NCBI RefSeq assembly: GCF_008119785.1
Contig: NZ_VSFA01000001.1
Coordinates: 558,001 to 622,000 of the forward strand
Reading direction: 5' to 3'
DNA: 64,000 nt
DNA from: Micromonospora sp. MP36
GTDB lineage: Bacteria > Actinomycetota > Actinomycetes > Mycobacteriales > Micromonosporaceae
Under the pieces are notes generated by a model, which did not search any database, had not been told where the DNA came from, and saw only the letters and a program-made list of their open reading frames with translations. Of this stretch, positions 20,470-30,444 are shown one piece after another (positions within the stretch are counted from its first letter, which is position 1; each line of letters opens with the position of its first letter). Both the position numbers and the translations under genes were made by a program.

Positions 20470-21597
20470 TCAGGTTTTGACGCGCAGTGCCGGGTGCGCG
20501 GCCAGGAACGCGTCCGCGGTGCCGCCGCGCAGCGCGGCGAGGAACTGTCGGCCCACGGGCTCGAGCTGCTCGCCCCGGTAGGACCCGCCCTTGCCCACCG
20601 CGTCGCCGGGGAGCCCGACCAGGACGAAGCCGGCCGCGGGCAGCCCACCGAGGGCGTACGCGAACTCCACCAGCCGGCGCCCGCCGCCGACGTACACCAG
20701 GGTGTCGCCGAGGGCGGCGGCCACCTGGTCGACCCGCGCCGGGTCCCGGGCCAGCCCCTGGTCGAGGATCTTCCGGGCCAGCGCCCGGATCAGCTGCTGC
20801 TGGTGGCGCTGCCGGGTGTAGTCGCCGCCGGCGGTGTAGCGCTGCCGGGCGTAGTCCAGTGCCTGCCAGCCGGTCAGGTGGCGGTCGCCCTTCTCGTAGA
20901 CCATCTGCGGGCCGGTGTAGGTGCTGCCGGCCCGGTCCCGCAGCCGTCCGTCGGGCCGGCGGTGGATCGACGCGACCCGCTGGTCCACGTAGAGGTCCAC
21001 CCCGCCGAGGGTGTCGACCAGCTTGTCGAACCCGCCGAAGGTGAGCACCGCCCCGGCGTCGATGCGCAGCCCGGTGTACCGGCTGACCGTCGTGCGCAGC
21101 AACTCGTACCCCTGGGCGGTGCTGGGGTGGGCCTTGTCTCCGGGGACCCGGCTGCCGTAGCTCATCGCGTGGGTCAGCTTGGTCCGGCCGCCGGGGTAGC
21201 CGGACGCCGGGAAGGCCGGGATGTCCACCACCAGGTCGCGGGGGAGGGAGAAGAGGTACGCCCGGTCCAGGCCGGCCGGCACGTGCAGGACCAGCACCGC
21301 GTCGGCGTGCGGCTCCCAGCCCGGCACGGTGACCCGGGTGTCCACCCCTACGACGAGGAAGCTCAGCGGCCCCTTCAGGTCCGCGCCCGGCGGCGGGGTC
21401 GGGCTGGTCGGGGTCGGGCTCGGAGTGTCGGCGGACGGCGTGGGCGTGGCCGCGCCGGCGGTCGCCCCGGGCGAGGCGTCCGGGGTCGGGCGGGAGACGA
21501 GCCGGGCGGCCACCACCGCACCGGCGGCGACCAGCAGCACGGCCACCAGTGCGGCCAACCCCAACGGCCAGCGTCGGCTCGGTGTCGCGCCCGGCAT
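20470..21597 (-). CDS. LytR-CpsA-Psr (LCP) family protein
   Basis: 375 residues: short cytoplasmic N-terminus, one membrane segment (~residues 10-35), a Pro/Thr/Ser linker, then an LCP domain with VVGVDTR, the Arg-rich SLPRDLVVDIP block and YARQRYTAGGDYTRQRHQQQ. LCP proteins transfer polymers such as arabinogalactan- or teichoic-acid-like glycans from lipid carriers to peptidoglycan. ATG 21597 follows AAGGGGA. It converges with the M1 gene; the 52-bp gap holds a short palindrome CAGGGGCCCCTG. Confidence 0.9.
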   Translation of the reverse strand: MPGATPSRRWPLGLAALVAVLLVAAGAVVAARLVSRPTPDASPGATAGAATPTPSADTPSPTPTSPTPPPGADLKGPLSFLVVGVDTRVTVPGWEPHADAVLVLHVPAGLDRAYLFSLPRDLVVDIPAFPASGYPGGRTKLTHAMSYGSRVPGDKAHPSTAQGYELLRTTVSRYTGLRIDAGAVLTFGGFDKLVDTLGGVDLYVDQRVASIHRRPDGRLRDRAGSTYTGPQMVYEKGDRHLTGWQALDYARQRYTAGGDYTRQRHQQQLIRALARKILDQGLARDPARVDQVAAALGDTLVYVGGGRRLVEFAYALGGLPAAGFVLVGLPGDAVGKGGSYRGEQLEPVGRQFLAALRGGTADAFLAAHPALRVKT

Positions 21598-21741
21598 GGT
21601 GGTCCCCTTCCCCCGGTGTTCACTCAACGCGCCAGGGGGCCCCACAGGTTGCGTGGCCCCGGTCCCGGCTCGTCGGCGCTCTGCATGATCTCCGAAGAAC
21701 TGGCCCTGGCGCGATGGCTACTCGTCGGTAATGATGCGTTC

Positions 21742-23475
21742 ATGCGGTACGACGTGGTGGTCGTCGGGTCCGGCTTCGGTGGCAGCGTCACCGCGCTCCG
21801 CCTCGCCGAGAAGGGCTACCGCGTCGGCGTCCTGGAGGCCGGCCGGCGGTTCGCGGACGAGGAGTTCCCGGAGACCTCCTGGCGGGTCCGGCGCTTCCTG
21901 TGGGCCCCGAAGCTCGGCTGCTACGGCCTGCAGCGGATCGACCTGCTGCGCTCGGCCGACCGGAAGGCCGGCGGCGGCGTCCTGGTGCTCTCCGGCGCCG
22001 GGGTGGGCGGCGGCTCCCTGGTCTACGCGAACACCCTCTACGAACCCCTCGACGCGTTCTACGCCGACCCGCAGTGGCGGGACATCACCGACTGGCGGGA
22101 CGAGCTGGCCCGCCACTACGACCAGGCGAAGCGGATGCTCGGCGTCACCACGTACCCCGTGGTCACCGGCGCGGACCGGGCGATGCGGGCGGTGGCCGAG
22201 CGGATGGGGGTGGGACACACCTTCCACGCCACCCCCGTGGGCGTGCACATCGGCCGGCCCGGCGAGCGGGTGTCCGACCCGTACTTCGGCGGGGCCGGGC
22301 CGGACCGGACCGGCTGCCGCCACTGCGGCTCCTGCATGACCGGCTGCCGGCACGGCGCGAAGAACACCCTGGTCAAGAACTACCTCTGGCTGGCCGAGCG
22401 GCTCGGCGTGCAGGTCCACCCGCTGACCACGGTGACCGCGGTCCGACCGGCCGCCGGCGGTGGGTACGACGTGCACGCCGTGCGCACCGGGGCCTGGGTG
22501 CGCCGGCGCCGGCAGGTGATCCACGCCGACCAGGTCGTCTTCGCGGCCGGCGCGCTGGGCACCCAGCGGCTGCTGCACGAGATGCGGGCCACCGGGGCGC
22601 TGCCCGGGCTCTCGCCCCGCCTCGGCGAGCTGACCCGGACCAACTCGGAGGCGATCCTCGGCGCCTCGGTCGCCCACGGTCAGGCCCGGCGGCGCGGGCT
22701 CGACTTCACCGAGGGGGTGGCGATCACCAGTTCGTTCCACCCCGACCCGCAGACCCACATCGAGCCGGTCCGCTACGGCAAGGGCTCGAACGCCATGGGC
22801 CTGCTCCAGTCGTTGCTGGTCGACGGCGGCCCGCACCGGGTACGGCGCTGGCTGGGCAGCATCCTGCGGCAGCCCCGGCTGGCGGCCCGGATGCTGTCGG
22901 TGCGCGCCTGGTCCGAGCGGACCGTGATCGCCCTGGTCATGCAGTCGGTCGACAACTCCCTCACCACCCGCTCCCGGCTCGGGCTCTTCGGCCGGCGGCT
23001 GGTCTCCGGCCCCGGGCACGGGGCGCCCAACCCGGCCTGGATCCCGGCCGGCAACCAGGCGGTCCGGCTGCTCGCCGAGGAGATCGACGGCACGCCCGGC
23101 GGCGCGGTCACCGAGCCGTTCAACATCCCGATGACCGCGCACCTCCTCGGTGGGGCGGTGATCGGGGTCACCCCCGAGCGCGGGGTGATCGACCCGTACC
23201 ACCGGGTCCACGGCCACCCGGGGCTGCACGTGGTGGACGGCGCGGCGGTGTCGGCGAACCTCGGGGTCAACCCGTCGCTGACCATCACCGCACAGGCCGA
23301 GCGGGCCATGTCGTTCTGGCCGAACATGGGTGAGGAGGACCCGCGGCCGCCGCTCGGGGCGGCGTACCGGCGGCTGGACCCGGTCGCCCCGCGCCACCCC
23401 GCGGTCCCCGAGCACGCTCCCGCCGCGCTGCGCGACGGCTCACCCGGCCGGGGTGTCATCGACTTCACGGCGTGA
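21742..23475 (+). CDS. GMC-type FAD oxidoreductase, cholesterol-oxidase (ChoD)-like
   Basis: 577 residues. FAD-binding VVVGSGFGGSV at the N-terminus, a GAGVGGGSLVYANT block, a Cys-rich stretch CRHCGSCMTGCRHGAKNT in mid-protein and a C-terminal GMC signature with DGAAVSANLGVNPSLTI. This matches the ChoD-like group of M. tuberculosis, which also neighbours guaB2/guaB3. Despite the name, sterol oxidation by ChoD-type proteins is doubtful, so the substrate is left open. ATG 21742 has no clear Shine-Dalgarno. Divergent from the LCP gene with 144 bp between. Confidence 0.87.
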   Translation: MRYDVVVVGSGFGGSVTALRLAEKGYRVGVLEAGRRFADEEFPETSWRVRRFLWAPKLGCYGLQRIDLLRSADRKAGGGVLVLSGAGVGGGSLVYANTLYEPLDAFYADPQWRDITDWRDELARHYDQAKRMLGVTTYPVVTGADRAMRAVAERMGVGHTFHATPVGVHIGRPGERVSDPYFGGAGPDRTGCRHCGSCMTGCRHGAKNTLVKNYLWLAERLGVQVHPLTTVTAVRPAAGGGYDVHAVRTGAWVRRRRQVIHADQVVFAAGALGTQRLLHEMRATGALPGLSPRLGELTRTNSEAILGASVAHGQARRRGLDFTEGVAITSSFHPDPQTHIEPVRYGKGSNAMGLLQSLLVDGGPHRVRRWLGSILRQPRLAARMLSVRAWSERTVIALVMQSVDNSLTTRSRLGLFGRRLVSGPGHGAPNPAWIPAGNQAVRLLAEEIDGTPGGAVTEPFNIPMTAHLLGGAVIGVTPERGVIDPYHRVHGHPGLHVVDGAAVSANLGVNPSLTITAQAERAMSFWPNMGEEDPRPPLGAAYRRLDPVAPRHPAVPEHAPAALRDGSPGRGVIDFTA

Positions 23476-23527
23476 CGCGGCCGGGGCGCGCCCGGCCCGG
23501 CGGTGACTGTCGGTAGGCTTGCTGCAC

Positions 23528-25083
<1,556 letters not shown>

Positions 25084-25088
25084 CCGGC

Positions 25089-25526
25089 TCAGGCCGCCGG
25101 CGGCGTCGGCGGCTGAGGCGCGATCCCGGGCGCCGGCTCCGGCGTGGGTCCGGCCGGCGGCGTCGGCCCAGGCTGGGGCGGGGCCGGTGCGGCGGTCGGA
25201 GCGGGCGCGGTCTGCGGCGTCGCCCCCGCGTGGGTGGGGGCGGTCGGCTGCGGCGGGACCGGCGGCCAGCCCGGCGCGGTGCCCGCCGGATGCGGCCAGG
25301 CGGGGGCGCCCGCCGGCTCCTCGGGCATCAGGAACCACATGATCGGGTACGCCAGCGCGGCGACCCCGCCGGTGAGCAGGGTGGCGACGGCGAAGACGAC
25401 CCGGACCAGGGTGGGGTCGACGGCGAAGTAGCGGCCGAGGCCGCTGGCGACGCCGGCGACCATCCGGTCCGTGGTGGGACGACGGAGCTGCTTGTACGGG
25501 GCCTGAGGGGTGCTCGGAGAGGTCAT
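25089..25526 (-). CDS. PspC domain membrane protein
   Basis: 145 residues. PspC domain at ~10-70 (KQLRRPTTDRMVAGVASGLG) with one or two hydrophobic segments, then a Pro/Ala-rich tail. PspC proteins take part in envelope-stress responses. Converges with guaA at 7 bp. The upstream region contains the 19-bp direct-repeat motif also found before the large PspC gene at 31-33 kb, so the two are probably co-regulated. Confidence 0.85.
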   Translation of the reverse strand: MTSPSTPQAPYKQLRRPTTDRMVAGVASGLGRYFAVDPTLVRVVFAVATLLTGGVAALAYPIMWFLMPEEPAGAPAWPHPAGTAPGWPPVPPQPTAPTHAGATPQTAPAPTAAPAPPQPGPTPPAGPTPEPAPGIAPQPPTPPAA

Positions 25527-25581
25527 GCGTCCACGGTGCCGCGCGGCGCGCCGGCCGACCTCGGTGAGCGCCCGGACCTCT

Positions 25582-25600
25582 ACCCTGACCGATCCCTGAG
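25582..25600 (-). promoter_or_regulatory. Shared direct-repeat motif upstream of pspC-type gene
   Basis: Read on the minus strand: CTCAGGG-ATC-GGTCAGGGT, that is two TCAGGG half-sites 11 bp apart (one helical turn), 55 bp before the start codon at 25526. The same arrangement occurs at 32890-32908 before the other PspC gene. A binding site for the nearby response regulator is the simplest explanation. Confidence 0.6.
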
Positions 25601-25609
25601 GCGCCAGCC

Positions 25610-25631
25610 AAGAGTCAGGAATCTGACTCTT
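25610..25631 (+). other. Hairpin with T-tract upstream of Nudix gene
   Basis: Perfect 9-bp stem AAGAGTCAG/CTGACTCTT with GAAT loop, followed by TT (TTTT in all), 40 bp before the GTG of the Nudix gene and within a divergent intergenic region. It could be an attenuator-like terminator in the leader or a DNA-level operator. Confidence 0.5.
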
Positions 25632-25670
25632 TTCGATCGGGGTAACGACAGCGGGGGAGAATTTTGTCCC

Positions 25671-26618
25671 GTGACTACCTCGCTGGAGCCGCTCCGCAGG
25701 ATCGCGGCATACGCAGTTTGTGCCGATTCAGACGACCGGGTGCTGCTGGTCCGCGCATCGGAGCGCTCCGGCACCCCCGGCACCTGGTCGCTGCCCGGTG
25801 GGGCGGTCGACCACGGTGAGGACCCCCACCACACCGTCGTCCGGGAGACCGCGGCCGAGACCGGGCTCTCGGTCGCCGTCTCGGGTCTCCGGGACGTGAT
25901 CGCCGACATGCGGGCGCTGCCCGAACGCGGCATCACCATCCACACCGACCGGCTGCTCTACACCGTCTCGGTGCGCGGCGGGACGCTGACCGACCGGGAG
26001 GGCCGGCCGACGGACCTGGCCCGCTGGGTCACCCTCGACGAGGCCCGGGAGTTGCCGCTCCGGTCGTTCACCGCGCGCGCCCTGGGCCTGCCCTCCCGCA
26101 CGGACGACGTCGTCCCGGAGGAGGTCCCCGAGTTCCCCTCGTTCTACGCGGTCCCCGGGCCGGACGGGCTGCACCGGGCGCAGCGCTTCGCCGCGTACGC
26201 GGTGGTGACCGACCCGGAGGAGCGGGTGCTGCTCACCCGGGTCTCCGACGGCTACCCGGGCGCCGGCTGCTGGCACCTGCCCGGCGGCGGCACCGACTAC
26301 GGGGAGCAGCCGGGCGCGGCGCTGATCCGTGAGCTGGTCGAGGAGACCGGGCAGACCGGCCGCCTGGTCGAGCTGCTCGGCGTCGCCAGCCACCGCGACG
26401 CGGCCTCGCTCGGCCCGGAGGGCTACCCGATCGACTGGCACGGCGTACGCGCCTTCTACCGGGTGGTCGTCGACCAGCCGGCCCCGCCCACCGTGGCCGA
26501 CGTCGGCGGCTCCACCTGCGAGGCCCGCTGGTTCCGGCGGGAGGAGCTGGGCGCCCTCCCCGCCGACCGTCTCACCGAGGTCACCGCCGAGGCCGTCCAC
26601 GCCGCTCAACTCATCTGA
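25671..26618 (+). CDS. Double-Nudix hydrolase-like protein (copy 1)
   Basis: 315 residues with two Nudix domains (~10-145 and ~170-305). The C-terminal Nudix box is intact (GGTDYGEQPGAALIRELVEE). In the N-terminal box, the RExxEE core reads RETAAET, so the first Glu of the EE pair is Ala and metal binding may be impaired. Nudix enzymes hydrolyse nucleoside diphosphates linked to another group; substrate unknown. GTG 25671 is preceded by GGGGGAGA at 11 nt. A full-length paralogue follows downstream. Confidence 0.85.
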   Translation: MTTSLEPLRRIAAYAVCADSDDRVLLVRASERSGTPGTWSLPGGAVDHGEDPHHTVVRETAAETGLSVAVSGLRDVIADMRALPERGITIHTDRLLYTVSVRGGTLTDREGRPTDLARWVTLDEARELPLRSFTARALGLPSRTDDVVPEEVPEFPSFYAVPGPDGLHRAQRFAAYAVVTDPEERVLLTRVSDGYPGAGCWHLPGGGTDYGEQPGAALIRELVEETGQTGRLVELLGVASHRDAASLGPEGYPIDWHGVRAFYRVVVDQPAPPTVADVGGSTCEARWFRREELGALPADRLTEVTAEAVHAAQLI

Positions 26619-26638
26619 CCCCCGCCGCCCCATTCCTG

Positions 26639-26698
26639 GTTGATCATGAGGTTGACGGTGCGGTGCCCCGGTGCCGGGCCGCTAACCTCATGATCGAC
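26639..26698. repeat. Palindromic element between the two Nudix genes
   Basis: Perfect 12-bp stem GATCATGAGGTT (26642-26653) with AACCTCATGATC (26684-26695), extended by a few pairs at both ends and edged by TTGATC. The loop is GC-rich and partly self-complementary. It lies 20 bp after the first Nudix stop and can act as its terminator; it resembles the edge of the elements at 12477 and 53234. Confidence 0.7.
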
Positions 26699-26730
26699 GT
26701 GCGTAGCGGCGGCGACGGGAGTGGTGCGGG

Positions 26731-27645
26731 GTGGAGCAGCGGCGGCGGATCGGGGCGTACGGGGTCCTGCGGGACGAGGCCGGGCGGGTGCTGCTCGTCC
26801 GGGGGTCCGCCCGCGCCGACTTCCCCGGCGTGTGGCAGCTGCCCGGGGGTGGCGTCGACCACGCCGAGCACCCGGAGACCGCCGCGGTCCGGGAGTTCGC
26901 CGAGGAGACCGGGCTGACGGTCCGGGTGACCGGGCTGCGGGACGCGGTCGCCGACGTGACCCGCTTCGCCGACCTCGGCGTCGCCCTGCACACCGACCGG
27001 ATCATCTTCGACGTCACCGCCGTCGGCGGGACACTCCGGGACGAGCCCGACAACACCACGGACCGGGCCCGCTGGTGCACCCTCGACGAGGCGCGGGAAC
27101 ATGCCCTGCTGCCGTTCACCGCCGAGCTGCTCGGCCTGCCGGTCGACCCGCTGCCGGCGCACGCCGCCCGGGAGACGCCCCAGCCGCCGTTCGGGCCGCT
27201 GCCCACCGACCGCGGGCAGCGCTTCGCCGCGTACGGGCTGGTCACCGATCCGGCCGGGCGGGTGCTGCTCACCATGATCGCCGACGGGTACCCGGGGGCC
27301 GGAAAGTGGCACCTGCCCGGCGGCGGCACCGACCATGGCGAGCAGCCGACGGCCGGGCTGCTCCGCGAGCTGGTCGAGGAGGCCGGCCAGCTCGGCCGGG
27401 TGGTCGAGCTGCTCGCGGTGGACAACCTGCACAATCCCGCCGCGCTCGGCCCGGAGGGGCGGCCGATGGACTGGCACAGCGTCCGGGTGATCTACCGGGT
27501 GAGGGTCGACGCCCCGACCGAGGCGGTGGTGACGGAGCTGGCCGGTGGGTCCACCGCGCGGGCCGCCTGGTTCGCTCCGGACCAGCTCCGTGGCCTGCGG
27601 ATGACGGAGGTGGCTGCCCGGGCAACCGGACATCGAGGTAGGTGA
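26731..27645 (+). CDS. Double-Nudix hydrolase-like protein (copy 2)
   Basis: 304 residues, paralogue of the preceding gene. Both Nudix boxes are intact here: N-terminal GGVDHAEHPETAAVREFAEE and C-terminal GGTDHGEQPTAGLLRELVEE. The shared linker ending in RFAAYGLVTDP versus RFAAYAVVTDP shows recent common origin. GTG 26731 follows GGGAG at ~9 nt. The pair probably arose by tandem duplication, with a palindromic element now between them. Substrate not predictable. Confidence 0.85.
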   Translation: MEQRRRIGAYGVLRDEAGRVLLVRGSARADFPGVWQLPGGGVDHAEHPETAAVREFAEETGLTVRVTGLRDAVADVTRFADLGVALHTDRIIFDVTAVGGTLRDEPDNTTDRARWCTLDEAREHALLPFTAELLGLPVDPLPAHAARETPQPPFGPLPTDRGQRFAAYGLVTDPAGRVLLTMIADGYPGAGKWHLPGGGTDHGEQPTAGLLRELVEEAGQLGRVVELLAVDNLHNPAALGPEGRPMDWHSVRVIYRVRVDAPTEAVVTELAGGSTARAAWFAPDQLRGLRMTEVAARATGHRGR

Positions 27646-27833
27646 CGCCCGCCGGCCGGGCCGGGGTGGGGGACCTCCGGTACAGTCGGGAGGGATTGGG
27701 CGGACGAAAACGGGCGATGACGCCCGGGATCGGGATATGTGAGCGGTTCGCGCGGTTAAGGGAGTTATAAGTACCGCCGGCAGCTATCGCCAAGCCCCAC
27801 ATCCCTGTGCAATGGTGTACTCCGCAAACGGGC

Positions 27834-27857
27834 TGCCGGACCAGAAAGGGTCCGGCA
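27834..27857 (+). other. Hairpin in pssA leader region
   Basis: Perfect 9-bp stem TGCCGGACC/GGTCCGGCA with AGAAAG loop, 56 bp before the pssA start codon. No U-tract, so more likely an RNA-stability or operator element than a terminator. The rest of 27646-27913 shows only a TATAAG-like -10 candidate at 27766. Confidence 0.4.
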
Positions 27858-27913
27858 CGAGACAGCCGGACACCCGCCCCACGGCGGTCAGCCGATCCGG
27901 TGATGGAGGAAAC

Positions 27914-28894
27914 GTGCCGAGAGCCCCATGGCGCCGGCGTCGTACGAGTGACAGTCCGCGCCCCGCAGGGCGTCGCTGGGCGGGCCGGTTGCGCCGCAGC
28001 AGCACGTTCGCCCGCCAGGTGCTGCTGGTCCGGGTGGGCCGTCGGGGCGGCGCCGCTTCCGCGAGCGACCTGGTCACCCCCGACCACCGCTGGGCGGACC
28101 GCCAGCGCCGCCGCTACGGCCGGTTCGACCCGGAGGTCGAGGCGGTGGCCCCGGTCAGCCCGGCGCTCGCCCCCGCGCCGGTCGACGAGCCGTCGGCGAT
28201 GTCGATCCCACTCCTGCCGGGCGAGCGCACCGCCGCCCGCCGGGCCAAGTTCACCCTGGTCAACGCCTGCACCCTGAGCAGCCTGATGCTCGGCATGCTG
28301 GCGATCTTCCTGGCCATGCGGGGCGAGGTCCGTGTGGCGGCGCTCTGCCTGATCGCCTGCGTCGCGTTCGACGGCCTGGACGGCGCGCTGGCCCGCAAGC
28401 TCGGCGTGGCCAGCCCGTTCGGCGCCCAGATGGACTCGCTGGCCGACATGTGCTCGTTCGGCCTCGCCGCCCCGGTGGTGGTCTACGCCTCGCTGGCCGG
28501 CTCGGTGCCGGCCGCGGCCGCCGCGGTGGCCTGCGCCCTGGTCGCGGGGTGCGCCGCGATCCGGCTCGCCCGGTTCAACGTCTCGCCGAAGGACGGCCGG
28601 TTCTTCTGCGGCGTGCCGACCACCATGGCGGCGGCCGTGCTGGCCCTGACCGTGGCGATCGGGGTGCCGGTCTCCGGCCTGGTGATGGTCGGCGGGGTGG
28701 CCCTGCTCGCCTTCGCCATGGTCTCCAGCTTCCCGTACGCGAAGCTCGCCCGGCTGGTGAAGCTGCCGCCGTGGCTCTGGCTGGCCCCGGTGGTCGGTGC
28801 GCTGGTCGACATCCGGCTAACCTTCGCCGTCGTGGTGGTGGGCTACCTGATCAGCGGCCCGGTGCTCTGGCTGCACCAGCGCCGCACCGCCTGA
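27914..28894 (+). CDS. pssA: CDP-diacylglycerol-serine O-phosphatidyltransferase
   Basis: 326 residues. The CDP-alcohol phosphotransferase signature D-G-x2-A-R-x8-G-x3-D-x3-D is complete (FDGLDGALARKLG, then GAQMDSLADM) within a multi-helix membrane domain from ~residue 110. It makes phosphatidylserine from CDP-diacylglycerol and serine; the decarboxylase gene is its convergent neighbour. The first ~95 residues are basic and disordered. GTG 27914 follows GGAGGA; an internal ATG at 28199 would give the bare enzyme and is the alternative start. Confidence 0.92.
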   Translation: MPRAPWRRRRTSDSPRPAGRRWAGRLRRSSTFARQVLLVRVGRRGGAASASDLVTPDHRWADRQRRRYGRFDPEVEAVAPVSPALAPAPVDEPSAMSIPLLPGERTAARRAKFTLVNACTLSSLMLGMLAIFLAMRGEVRVAALCLIACVAFDGLDGALARKLGVASPFGAQMDSLADMCSFGLAAPVVVYASLAGSVPAAAAAVACALVAGCAAIRLARFNVSPKDGRFFCGVPTTMAAAVLALTVAIGVPVSGLVMVGGVALLAFAMVSSFPYAKLARLVKLPPWLWLAPVVGALVDIRLTFAVVVVGYLISGPVLWLHQRRTA

Positions 28895-28908
28895 CCCGTA
28901 CGACAAGA

Positions 28909-28937
28909 AAGGGGCGCCGCGACGAGCGGCGCCCCTT
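28909..28937. terminator. Bidirectional terminator between pssA and psd
   Basis: Perfect 12-bp stem AAGGGGCGCCGC/GCGGCGCCCCTT with GACGA loop, followed by CTTC on one side and preceded by AAGA on the other, between convergent genes. Confidence 0.85.
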
Positions 28938-28952
28938 CTTCGTGTCGGGGGA

Positions 28953-30197
28953 TCAGACCCAGCGGGCGATCACCGTCGCGCCGCCGACCACCTTGTCGCC
29001 CGGGCCGACCAGCGGCTCGGCCGCGCCCGCCGGCAGGTAGACGTCGGTCCGCGAGCCGAACCGGATCAGGCCGAAGCGCTCACCCTTCGCGAGCAGCGCG
29101 CCGACCGGCGCCCGCTGCACGATCCGCCGGGCGATCAGGCCGGTCCGTTGCGCCACCACCACGGTGCCGTGCGCGGTGTCCAGCACCGTGTAGGCCGCCA
29201 CGTTGTGCTCGGCCTCCGGCTTCATCGCGTTGACGAACCCGCCGTCCGCGACGAAGTAGTCGACCACCTTGCCGGCCACCGGCGACCGGTTGACGTGCAC
29301 GTCCAGCACCGACAGGAAGACCGCGACGCGCAGCCACTCGCCGTCGCCGAAGCGCTCGTCGTGCAGCCGCTGCACCGAGAGCACCTGGCCGTCCGCCGCG
29401 GCGACGACGGCCGACGGGTCCTCCGGGACGTCCCGCTCCGGGTCGCGGAAGAACGCGGCCACCGGCGCGGCGGCCAGCGCCGGCAGCAGCCAGAGCTTCG
29501 ACTTCGGCCGGGTCACCCTGGCCAGCGCGGCGAGGCCGAGGCTGATGCCGGCCGCCGCGACGCCGTTGGAGTCGATGTGCATGGTCCGGGTCAGCGGCAC
29601 GCTCGACGGCCGGTACGCCGGCGACAGTTGGGCGGCCAGCGTGGCGCTCGCCGGGGTGAAGCGGAGGTGGTGCACGCGTACCGGCGGGGAGTTGCGCAGC
29701 ACCAGATCGGCGCGAGCGCCGTGCAGCACACCCTGCCGGTCCAGCTCGGCCCCGGCGCCCGCGCTGCGGAAGACCGGCGCGGCCACGCTCAGCACCGCGC
29801 CCTCGGTCAGGTACTTCGACAGCCCGTCGACGGCCACCCGGGCCTCGTCGGCGGTGCCGGTGAACGGTTCGGCGGCGATGACCACCTCGGCGGCGTCCGC
29901 CTCGGCGAGGGTGTCGACCACCCGTACCCGCTCGGCGACCCAGCGACCCTGGGCCGACACGTGCTCGCGGAGTGCGGCGGCGGAGCCCTCCGCCGGCACG
30001 ACGGTGAGCCGGTCGCCGGGGAGCAGTGCCTCGATCGCCGCGGCCAGCACCGGGGACTCCGGGGTCGCGCCGACCAGCAGGCCGGCCTTCGGGTCGTTGC
30101 GCCGGGCGAACTCGCTGACGAGGGTACGGGCGGCACGCTCGCCGACGCGGACCGGACCGGACGGACCGGGGGCGCGCACGGCGGGGGACTGGGTCAT
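28953..30197 (-). CDS. psd: Phosphatidylserine decarboxylase with N-terminal extra domain
   Basis: 414 residues. The C-terminal half is a pyruvoyl-type decarboxylase: conserved DVHVNRSPVAG and a self-cleavage site FGS at Gly381-Ser382, where Ser becomes the pyruvoyl group. It turns phosphatidylserine into phosphatidylethanolamine at the membrane. The first ~195 residues are an additional domain that looks like a Rossmann-type methyltransferase fold without a clear SAM motif; Streptomyces and many other bacteria lack it. ATG 30197 has AGGAG 11 nt upstream. Confidence 0.9.
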   Translation of the reverse strand: MTQSPAVRAPGPSGPVRVGERAARTLVSEFARRNDPKAGLLVGATPESPVLAAAIEALLPGDRLTVVPAEGSAAALREHVSAQGRWVAERVRVVDTLAEADAAEVVIAAEPFTGTADEARVAVDGLSKYLTEGAVLSVAAPVFRSAGAGAELDRQGVLHGARADLVLRNSPPVRVHHLRFTPASATLAAQLSPAYRPSSVPLTRTMHIDSNGVAAAGISLGLAALARVTRPKSKLWLLPALAAAPVAAFFRDPERDVPEDPSAVVAAADGQVLSVQRLHDERFGDGEWLRVAVFLSVLDVHVNRSPVAGKVVDYFVADGGFVNAMKPEAEHNVAAYTVLDTAHGTVVVAQRTGLIARRIVQRAPVGALLAKGERFGLIRFGSRTDVYLPAGAAEPLVGPGDKVVGGATVIARWV

Positions 30198-30444
30198 GTC
30201 GGACGGGCTCCTGACGACGTAGAGACGGACGGCGGCGGGACCACCACGGTGACCTGGCCGGTCGGGGCGGGACGGGGCCCGACGACCGGGGGTACCGGCC
30301 GCGGCTACGGCCATCCGGGCTCGGCGCGTCTGACGCCGCGCCGCGACCCCGGACAGCCGGGCGCCAACCGGTGGGCCGGCCGGCGGAGGCGAGATCTCCA
30401 CCAGCCAGCATAGGCGGCGGCGTCCCGGCATCGCACCGCCGCGG

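Noticed and set aside
20448..20473. Terminator between M1 copy 2 and the LCP gene
   Set aside because: CAGGGGCCCCTG and CTGACCGCGGTCAG are palindromes without loops and the second overlaps the LCP stop; too weak to call with confidence.
20494..23475. 993-codon open frame covering the LCP gene in antisense and the ChoD-like gene
   Set aside because: Only the part from 21742 has domain sense (FAD motif at its start). The upstream part is antisense of the LCP gene and low-complexity.
27646..27913. Riboswitch in the pssA leader
   Set aside because: One 9-bp hairpin and a GACAGCC string only; no known riboswitch core could be assembled.
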